A stretch of DNA of 43,317 nt from an uncultured beta proteobacterium. Its GTDB lineage: Bacteria > Pseudomonadota > Gammaproteobacteria > Burkholderiales > Burkholderiaceae_C. The notes beneath the pieces are model-generated. The model saw nothing but the letters and a program-made list of their open reading frames with translations. It was not told the DNA's origin and searched no databases. The stretch covers positions 1 through 43,317 of the forward strand of contig CAIOUR010000183.1 of NCBI GenBank assembly GCA_903861575.1, given 5' to 3'. Shown in pieces: positions 36,778 through 43,317 of the stretch. The position numbers and the translations under genes are program-made. How positions within the stretch are numbered: position 1 is the first letter of the stretch; every line of letters begins with the position of its first letter.

Positions 36778-36854
36778 CGGGGTGTAGCTTAGTCTGGTAA
36801 AGCGCTACGTTCGGGACGTAGAGACCGGAGGTTCGAATCCTCTCACCCCGACCA
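36778..36854 (+). tRNA. tRNA-Pro(CGG), CCA encoded
   Basis: CGGGGTG...CACCCCG acceptor, anticodon arm CTACG-TTCGGGA-CGTAG (anticodon CGG), T-arm GGTTCGAATCC, ACCA end; C1:G72 typical of bacterial tRNA-Pro. Confidence 0.97.
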
Positions 36855-36986
36855 AAGCTCACTCCGCTTAACCATCGCTGGCACTGAAATGTGGCGACTC
36901 TTTCGGCTACTTGCAGAGCCTAGTCACTGGCTGTAGAGGCCGCATGACCGCCGGCAACGGGACCGGGCGCTGTGTCAATATAAATT

Positions 36987-37994
36987 ATGCAAAATCTACT
37001 CGACCCAGCCATCCTGTTTTTTATCTTCGGCGTGCTCGCCGGATTTGCCAAGTCCAACCTAGAAATTCCCCAGGCTATCTCCCGGTTTTTGTCTCTATAC
37101 CTGTTGATGGCCCTGGGACTTAAAGGCGGTTTTGCCTTGGCGCATTCCGGTTTCAATAGCCAGATCGTGTTGAGCCTCGGCGCGGCCCTATGCATGGCCG
37201 TCATCGTTCCATTGGTGGGGTACTGGGTACTGCGCACATTTGTCGGTGGCTTTGATGCCGCTGCGATTGCAGCGACCTATGGATCCGTTAGTGCCGTTAC
37301 TTTTTTGACTGCAAAGCAGTATTTGGAAAACCAACATATCGCTTATGGTGGGCATATGGCGGCAGCCATGGCGCTGATGGAATCCCCTGCAATCATCATG
37401 GCGGTTGTGTTTGCCAATAAGCTGCGCCAGCGAGAACTTGGGAGGGAAACGAGTGTGAGCGACAGCACAGCAGCACGCGTTACTACAGCAACGAAACCGC
37501 AAGCCTCGCTAGGGAACATACTGCACGAATCTTTTACCGATGGTGCGCAGATGCTTTTACTCGGTGCTATGGTGATCGGCCTCATCACTGGTGATTCTGG
37601 TAAGGCTGCCATGCAGCCTTTTTCCGGAGATCTATTCAAAGGCATGCTGTCATTTTTCCTGTTAGACATGGGTCTGACAGCAGCTCGAAATATGCCCCAA
37701 CTCAAAGACAAGTCATGGTTGCTGTTAGCTTATGCGTTGGTAGGGCCCATAGTCCACGCCAGCTTGGCCTTGGGTTTGGCCTGGATGCTGGACTTACCTC
37801 CAGGCGAGGCAGCACTGTTAATGGTTTTGGCGGCTAGCGCTTCCTATATTGCAGTTCCAGCGGTCTTACGCTATGCCATGCCCGAAGCCAATCCCACGCT
37901 GTACTTTGGCTTGAGTTTGGGACTGACCTTTCCTCTGAACATTTTGATAGGTATACCGGTCTATACCCATATTGCAACCAAAGCTCTATCTTGA
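36987..37994 (+). CDS. Sodium-dependent bicarbonate transporter family permease (SbtA-like)
   Basis: LLDPAILFFIFGVLAGFAKSNLEIPQAISRFLSLYLLMALGLKGGFALA...AATYGSVSAVTFLTAKQYLE...GHMAAAMALMESPAIIMAV. Confidence 0.88.
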   Translation: MQNLLDPAILFFIFGVLAGFAKSNLEIPQAISRFLSLYLLMALGLKGGFALAHSGFNSQIVLSLGAALCMAVIVPLVGYWVLRTFVGGFDAAAIAATYGSVSAVTFLTAKQYLENQHIAYGGHMAAAMALMESPAIIMAVVFANKLRQRELGRETSVSDSTAARVTTATKPQASLGNILHESFTDGAQMLLLGAMVIGLITGDSGKAAMQPFSGDLFKGMLSFFLLDMGLTAARNMPQLKDKSWLLLAYALVGPIVHASLALGLAWMLDLPPGEAALLMVLAASASYIAVPAVLRYAMPEANPTLYFGLSLGLTFPLNILIGIPVYTHIATKALS

Positions 37995-38143
37995 GTTTGT
38001 CGATTTTCACAATCCCTTGACCAGCCCAAGAATGACTGCGGTGGCCACCAACAAACCAGCCCCTTGCGCGTGTTGCGGGGATTGCCAAATATGGAAAAAT
38101 GCGGGCGATTTTTTAAAAACGGCATTTTGTTGAGGAGTGCAGC

Positions 38144-38527
38144 ATGAGCCCCCTGCCTAACCCCGTTGGCTGGTTTGAAATTCACGTACAAGACCTTCAC
38201 CGCGCACGTATTTTTTACGAGGCGGTGTTCAAACGCACCCTGGCCCCTTTGCCCTCGGGCGATCCTTCCATCGAGATACTGATGTTTTCGGGCGACCCCC
38301 AGGGCGCGGGCATCAATGGCGCATTGGTCAAACATCCGATGAAGCAGCCCAGTACGGAGGGCGCTTTGGTGTATTTTTCCTGCGCTGATTGTGCTGTGGA
38401 GTGCGAGTTGGCAGTCAACGCCGGAGGGCGGGTCTATAAACCCAAACAGGGCATCGGAGCCAATGGCTTCGTTGCGATCATCGGCGACAGCGAAGGCAAC
38501 GCAATCGGTCTGCATTCTTTTGCCTAG
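38144..38527 (+). CDS. VOC family (glyoxalase-like) protein
   Basis: PVGWFEIHVQDLHRARIFYEAVFKRTL...FSCADCAVECELAVNAGGRVYKPKQGIGANGFVAIIGDSEGNAIGLHS. Confidence 0.9.
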   Translation: MSPLPNPVGWFEIHVQDLHRARIFYEAVFKRTLAPLPSGDPSIEILMFSGDPQGAGINGALVKHPMKQPSTEGALVYFSCADCAVECELAVNAGGRVYKPKQGIGANGFVAIIGDSEGNAIGLHSFA

Positions 38528-38678
38528 GCTTCGCTTTTTGGAATATCGCTACAAACACCTCTGCCAGATTGGCTACATGCCTCGGCGTTGAGCCATGTCG
38601 ATTTCAAGATCCAATTTTTGCTACGGATGTAGGGAAATGACGATCTGTATTTTTTACTAATTTGGGATCTCCATCACC

Positions 38679-39095
38679 ATGCTTCCCGTTACCTCTGTCA
38701 TTGCATCGCTGCTGGCCGCAATTTTTTTAAGACTCTCATTTGCGGTCATCAAACTCAGACGCGCCAACAAGATCAGCCTGGGAAGCGGCGGCAATGATGA
38801 GCTCGAAAGAGCTATCCGCGCACAGGGCAACTTTGCTGAATACGTCCCACTGGCTTTGATTTTGTTGGCTTGCTTAGAGATCAACGGTGCGCCATGGTGG
38901 TTGGTTGCGCTGCCTGGGGCCTCATTAATTGCAGGGCGGTTGGCCCATGCAAAAGGCATCCATGAATTGCCTCCCAACTTTAGAAAACGGGTGTTTGGCA
39001 TGGTCTTGACGATCAACACGCTCATTGCCTTGGGTAGCTTGAACATAGGCTGGTCGCTGTATTTGCTTCTCAACCATCTGGGTTACCTGGCTTAG
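38679..39095 (+). CDS. MAPEG family membrane protein
   Basis: RRANKISLGSGGNDELERAIRAQGNFAEYVPLALILLACLE...GRLAHAKGI. Confidence 0.9.
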   Translation: MLPVTSVIASLLAAIFLRLSFAVIKLRRANKISLGSGGNDELERAIRAQGNFAEYVPLALILLACLEINGAPWWLVALPGASLIAGRLAHAKGIHELPPNFRKRVFGMVLTINTLIALGSLNIGWSLYLLLNHLGYLA

Positions 39096-39111
39096 ACGCG
39101 TGTCCAGCCAA

Positions 39112-39972
39112 TCAATGGCTATGCTTCGATGCCACAGTGATGTGACCCACCATGCCGGCTTCAAAATGGCCCGGCTCAAAACACGCCATACCCCAAATTC
39201 CGGGGGTTGTAAAAGTCCAACCTAAAACAGCGGCCTGCCCGGGCTCGACCGATACGGCGCTATCGTTGTGGTGGTGATCTTGAGACCCCTCGCGCATGCG
39301 CTTGGCATGCTCAGTTAGTTCGTTTTCCTGCCCGATCACCAATTCATGGCGCACTTTGCCCGAATTGATGACAACCAGACGCAAGGCTTCGCCCTCTGTG
39401 GCCTCCCAATGTGCAGGGACAAAACGAAGGCTGTCGTCCATCTCTATCACCACGGTCCGCGCCCCAGCATCTTCGTCTAGAACGTGATGATGGGCACCAC
39501 CGTCCTCATGCCGGTCGCCATGCGGCGCTGAGGCGCTAAAAAAACCTACGGCGGCCACGCAGGCAGCGACCAACAGCGCTCCGCCGCCCAGAGCGTAAAG
39601 AATCACGCCTCTGGCACTCGCACGCGGACTGCTATTGCCAAAATACAGAGAAACCAAACTGAGAAAAAAACCGAATGGCACCACCCAGACGCTGCGCTGA
39701 GGCGTGTCGGGAAAATGCTGCAAACCGCCGGTAAAAAATCCCAACCCGATTGAGGACAAGATACCAAAGCCAAGTACATCGCCCCAGGACACCGTCTCGC
39801 CCCCTGTTGAACGGTTCTCAAGGTAGGCACCAATCAAAAAGAAGATAACGCCCAACGCGGCGGTGATGACAGAACGCTGCTCGCTGAACATGCCATGGTT
39901 CACAGCGCCAGCGATAAAGCCGATACCGGCATATTTGCTGAGGGTGGCGAGGTGCCGGATTTGAAAACACAT
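39112..39972 (-). CDS. Multi-TM protein fused to a C-terminal cupredoxin-like domain
   Basis: N-terminal half hydrophobic, His-rich linker (HGDRHEDGGAHHH), C-terminal cupredoxin-like HELVIGQ...GWTFTTPGIWGMACFEPGHFEAGMVGHITV. Confidence 0.75.
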   Translation of the reverse strand: MCFQIRHLATLSKYAGIGFIAGAVNHGMFSEQRSVITAALGVIFFLIGAYLENRSTGGETVSWGDVLGFGILSSIGLGFFTGGLQHFPDTPQRSVWVVPFGFFLSLVSLYFGNSSPRASARGVILYALGGGALLVAACVAAVGFFSASAPHGDRHEDGGAHHHVLDEDAGARTVVIEMDDSLRFVPAHWEATEGEALRLVVINSGKVRHELVIGQENELTEHAKRMREGSQDHHHNDSAVSVEPGQAAVLGWTFTTPGIWGMACFEPGHFEAGMVGHITVASKHSH

Positions 39973-40116
39973 GGTGATTTTTTAGTCGAGTCAATCGATT
40001 TTCCGCACCCATGATAAGCGTCGCGAGGCTACAAATCGAAGTGCGAGTCGTCCGATGCAGCAAATCCGAGTGCCAACAAATTTCAATGCGCGTGTTGAGT
40101 TCGCCTGACTCGTGGA

Positions 40117-40136
40117 TACTGTATATAATTACAGCA
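40117..40136. promoter_or_regulatory. LexA (SOS)-type box
   Basis: TACTGTATATAATTACAGCA: CTGT-N8-ACAG with AT-rich core, the classical proteobacterial LexA pattern. Confidence 0.55.
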
Positions 40137-40415
40137 TAGATACATGAAGGCAGACAAATACCATGTCCTTTATGCCCATTTTTGGAAAATTGGAAGCGGG
40201 TAACACAAATGAGCACAGTTGCAAAAACATTGGCATCCGTACCTGACGCAACCGCGCAGTACTGGAGCGTCGTCAAACCGACCATTACCCATTGTGCGTT
40301 ACTGGTTTGGCGCTGGCTTTAAGTGTCGGGCACCCGTATCGTGGCCGTTGAATAGGTGGAACCATTACTCACCTGGCACCTAAAATTCTGGCATCGCTTT
40401 TACTAAGGCAACTTT

Positions 40416-40802
40416 TTGATGCACACAGCCTCTCAACACCTGGACGCACTGGAATGGGAAAGCTGGCCCTCCGATCAAATAACCTCTCGCGGAAAGGCGC
40501 AGTGGAAGGAGCTACTGGGCAGTGGTTCAGGATGTCAGAACGACATGACCATGGGTGTGGTTCGCCTCAAACAGGGCGAGTCGTTAGAACCGCATCGCCA
40601 TGCACAACCGGAGACCTATTTCACCCTATCGGGGCGCGGGACGGTAACGATTGACGGAGTGCAACATCACGTCGACCCAGGTCGGATGTTGTTTATTCCA
40701 GGCAATGCCCAACACCAAATCAACAACGCAAACGCAGAAGATTTGCTCATTCTTTACGCGTTTGCGATCAGCGATTTCAGCAAGATTCAGTACCACTTCT
40801 GA
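40416..40802 (+). CDS. Cupin-domain protein
   Basis: SLEPHRHAQPETYFTLSGRGTVTIDGVQHHVDPGRMLFIPGNAQHQINN. Confidence 0.88.
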   Translation: MMHTASQHLDALEWESWPSDQITSRGKAQWKELLGSGSGCQNDMTMGVVRLKQGESLEPHRHAQPETYFTLSGRGTVTIDGVQHHVDPGRMLFIPGNAQHQINNANAEDLLILYAFAISDFSKIQYHF

Positions 40803-40819
40803 TCACATCTGCCGACAGT

Positions 40820-43317
40820 TTAAGACCGCGGCTTGGTATTTTCTGGGTCGTACAAAGCGCCGTAACCCACGGCCTCTACCTTGACCGGATAGACATCGTC
40901 AAAGTACTGGATCTGCAGCTCGCGCCCGACTTGGCAGTACGCATACGGCAGGTAAGCCAGCGCAATGTTCTTGCCGATGGTAGGGCCAAACGCAATACTG
41001 GTGGTGTAGGACCGGCGACCTTCTGAATCGATCAGGGTTTGGCCAGTCGCGGGGTCCATCACCGGCAGGTTACCCAGCGGGTAGCGGGCCACTCCGGTGC
41101 TGTCAATGTTGTGCGTCATGGTCAGTGTGCACAGGTAAGCTGGTTGATGTTCGCGTTCGCGGAACTTCAGATGCGCGGCTTTTCCGTGGAAATCGGCGGC
41201 CTTAACCTTGGGACGCGCTAAATCGCATTCCATCAGGTTGTATTCCGTCAACAAGTCAGCGTTTTGCAAACGCAGGCTCTTCTCCATGCGGCGGCTGTTG
41301 GCGTAGGTTTCCACACCCACGGGCGTCACGCCCAGCGCAAACAAGGCGTCCCACAAGGCCAGGCCGTCCTCGTATTTGAAATGCAACTCCCAGCCCTGCT
41401 CGCCCACATAGGAAATGCGGAAGGCCAGCACCGGCACGCCCGCAATCTTCAGGTTGCGGAACGCGGCGAACGGAAAGTTTTCATGCGTCCAGGCATCCGG
41501 CTCGTCGGCGATTTTTTGGATGGTGGCGCGGGCATTCGGCCCCCACACGCCCAGGCATCCAAAAGCCGTCGTGGTGTCGGTAACCTTGACGTTCGCACCC
41601 CGGTCCTGCGCCATGCGCTCAATCCACACCAGGTCGCGGTGCCCGGCATCGGCACCATCAATCACACGATAGTGGTCTTGGGCTAAACGCAGCACCGTCA
41701 GGTCGGCACGCACGCCGCCTTTACCGTCCAAAAAGTGGGTGTACACGCCCTTGCCTACAGGCGTGTCACCGCCCACTTTGGCCACACAGATGTATTCCAG
41801 CAGGTCGGCAGCATCGGGGCCTTCCACATCGATTTCGGCGAAGTGGGAGATGTTGATCATCCCCACATCCTCGGCCATCTTGAGGTGCTCGGCGTTGGAT
41901 ACACGCCAGAAGTGGCGGTTGTCCCACTCATTGGCGCGGACCGGCACTTTGTCACCGTACACGGCCAGCAAATGCTCGTTACTGGCGTAGCCGTGCGCAC
42001 GTTCCCAGCCCGAGAGCTCCATAAAGTAAGCGCCCAGCGCTTTTTCACGCTCGTAAAACGGGCTCTTGAAGATGCCACGCCCGGCGCTGTAGGGCTCGCG
42101 GTTGTGCACCGGCGGGTTGTAGATCTTGAACGCGCCCTCGTAACAGCGATCGTGAATGTATTGCTCATCCTGCTGGTACGGATAAATACGGGCTACGTCG
42201 ATGCGGGCGTGGTCGATGTGGGTGTAGCCATCGGTCATCCAGTCCGCCACAATTTTGCCCACACCCGGGCCGTCTTTGACCCATACCGCTTCGGCGTACC
42301 ACAGGCCGCGCACTTTAGACGATTCGCCGATCGACGGGTTGCCGTCGGTCGTCACCTGCAACAAGCCATTGAAGGAGTATTTGTCGTCATAGCCCAGCTC
42401 GGCCAGGATGGGCGTGAGTTCAATCGCGCGCTCCAGCGGTGCCATGATTTGGTCCAGCTCCAAATCGCGCTGCGAAGGCGACAGGCGGGCCTGCTCTTTT
42501 TCCAGCAAGTCGCGCGGGTGGCACATGCGCGGGTTTTTCTCTTCGTAGTAGCCCCATTCGATCTGGCCACCCTCGGGGGTTTTGGGGTCACCCGTGTCGC
42601 GCAGGTAGGCAGAGTTGCCTTGGTCGCGCAATAGCGGATAACCGATGTCTTTGCCCGTGCCCGCAAATTCCAGATAGGGTTTGAAGAAGGTCAGCGGATG
42701 GTCCACCGGCATGATGGGCAGATCCTCGCCAGCCATGTTGGCAATCAGGCGCCCCCACAGTCCGGCGCAGACCACGACGTATTCGGCGGCAATAAAGCCC
42801 TTGGTGGTTTGCACGCCCCGGATACGACCTTTCTCTATGCGCAAACCGGTGCAGGCTGTGTTGGCAAACGACTGCAGCTTCCCCGAGGCCACCGCCGCAT
42901 CCACCAGTTCGCCCGCCACCATTTGGGAGCGGGGCTTGACCAGGCCCGCGTCCGGGTCCCACAGCGCGCCCTGGATCATGCTCTCCTCCAGCAGCGGCAT
43001 TTTGGCTTTTGCCTCGGCGGCGCTGATGAGCTCTACGCGGTTGCCAAAAGCCTTGCCCGAGGCCACGCGGCGCTTGAGCTCCTGCATGCGCTCGTCGTCG
43101 CCGACCCGCGCGACCTCAATACCGCCAATGCGGTCATAACGGCCCATCTTCTCGTAGAAGTCGATGCTGTACTTGGTGGTGAAGATCGTCATCTGATCGT
43201 GCATCGTGTTGAAGCAAAAATCAGACGCGTGCGCGGTAGAGCCCACATCGGTCGGGATCGCGGACTTGTCGATACCGACGATGTTGTCCCAGCCCCGCTC
43301 AATCAGGTGGTGCGCCA
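40820..43317 (-). CDS. FAD-dependent oxidoreductase fused to GcvT domain (sarcosine/dimethylglycine dehydrogenase family); N-terminus truncated by window end
   Basis: VVVCAGLWGRLIANMAG, LLQVTTDGNPSIGESSKVRGLWYAEAVWVKDGPGVGKIVADWM, then GcvT part (WRVSNAEHLKMAEDVGMINISHFAEIDVEGPDAADLLEYI...ISYVGEQGWELHF). The frame continues upstream of the track Met (HHLIERGWDNIVGIDKSAIPTDVGSTAHASDFCFN) to the window edge, so the true start lies outside. Confidence 0.9.
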   Translation of the reverse strand, partial: AHHLIERGWDNIVGIDKSAIPTDVGSTAHASDFCFNTMHDQMTIFTTKYSIDFYEKMGRYDRIGGIEVARVGDDERMQELKRRVASGKAFGNRVELISAAEAKAKMPLLEESMIQGALWDPDAGLVKPRSQMVAGELVDAAVASGKLQSFANTACTGLRIEKGRIRGVQTTKGFIAAEYVVVCAGLWGRLIANMAGEDLPIMPVDHPLTFFKPYLEFAGTGKDIGYPLLRDQGNSAYLRDTGDPKTPEGGQIEWGYYEEKNPRMCHPRDLLEKEQARLSPSQRDLELDQIMAPLERAIELTPILAELGYDDKYSFNGLLQVTTDGNPSIGESSKVRGLWYAEAVWVKDGPGVGKIVADWMTDGYTHIDHARIDVARIYPYQQDEQYIHDRCYEGAFKIYNPPVHNREPYSAGRGIFKSPFYEREKALGAYFMELSGWERAHGYASNEHLLAVYGDKVPVRANEWDNRHFWRVSNAEHLKMAEDVGMINISHFAEIDVEGPDAADLLEYICVAKVGGDTPVGKGVYTHFLDGKGGVRADLTVLRLAQDHYRVIDGADAGHRDLVWIERMAQDRGANVKVTDTTTAFGCLGVWGPNARATIQKIADEPDAWTHENFPFAAFRNLKIAGVPVLAFRISYVGEQGWELHFKYEDGLALWDALFALGVTPVGVETYANSRRMEKSLRLQNADLLTEYNLMECDLARPKVKAADFHGKAAHLKFREREHQPAYLCTLTMTHNIDSTGVARYPLGNLPVMDPATGQTLIDSEGRRSYTTSIAFGPTIGKNIALAYLPYAYCQVGRELQIQYFDDVYPVKVEAVGYGALYDPENTKPRS

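Noticed and set aside
38005-38130. Minus-strand reading frame with hydrophobic tail (AGLLVATAVILGLVKGL*) between the SbtA and VOC genes
   Set aside because: No convincing start codon or ribosome-binding site found for that frame; could be a gene remnant, but support is insufficient.
1-43317. CRISPR arrays, IS elements, prophage genes or rRNA
   Set aside because: No repeated spacer arrays, transposase, integrase, phage structural proteins or rRNA-like sequence were noticed.

Overview
This 43.3 kb window looks like a Burkholderiales/Comamonadaceae chromosome segment (inference from protein and operon style). From left to right it holds: a truncated TPR/glycosyltransferase-like gene; a GT8-like glycosyltransferase; a porin; coq7; GST; a soluble lytic transglycosylase; 5-formyl-THF cyclo-ligase; a DUF6279-type lipoprotein; glmU; a Phd/PIN toxin-antitoxin pair; an Lrp regulator and glmS; an acyl-CoA ligase; an MFS transporter; prfC; ydcF-like; a two-gene alpha-carbonic anhydrase operon; and a flagellar operon (sigma54 activator, fliEFGHIJ, plus an uncharacterised coupled gene). 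After that come a GlxA/GATR-type regulator, a clear creatinase and a PotABCD-type ABC transporter, then tRNA-Pro(CGG), SbtA-like, VOC, MAPEG, a membrane-cupredoxin fusion and a cupin. A truncated FAD/GcvT sarcosine/dimethylglycine dehydrogenase closes the window. The strongest candidate for something new is a creatine uptake and catabolism locus with a dedicated polyamine-type ABC importer. Other items: an unannotated small Cys-rich gene, a near-consensus sigma54 promoter with an 18-bp palindrome upstream of the flagellar activator, a 32-bp dyad at the TA operon, an orphan LexA-type box, a His/Lys-rich carbonic anhydrase, and a FliF with an Asn/Gly-rich N-terminal extension. All calls come from reading the sequence by eye; no database search was run.
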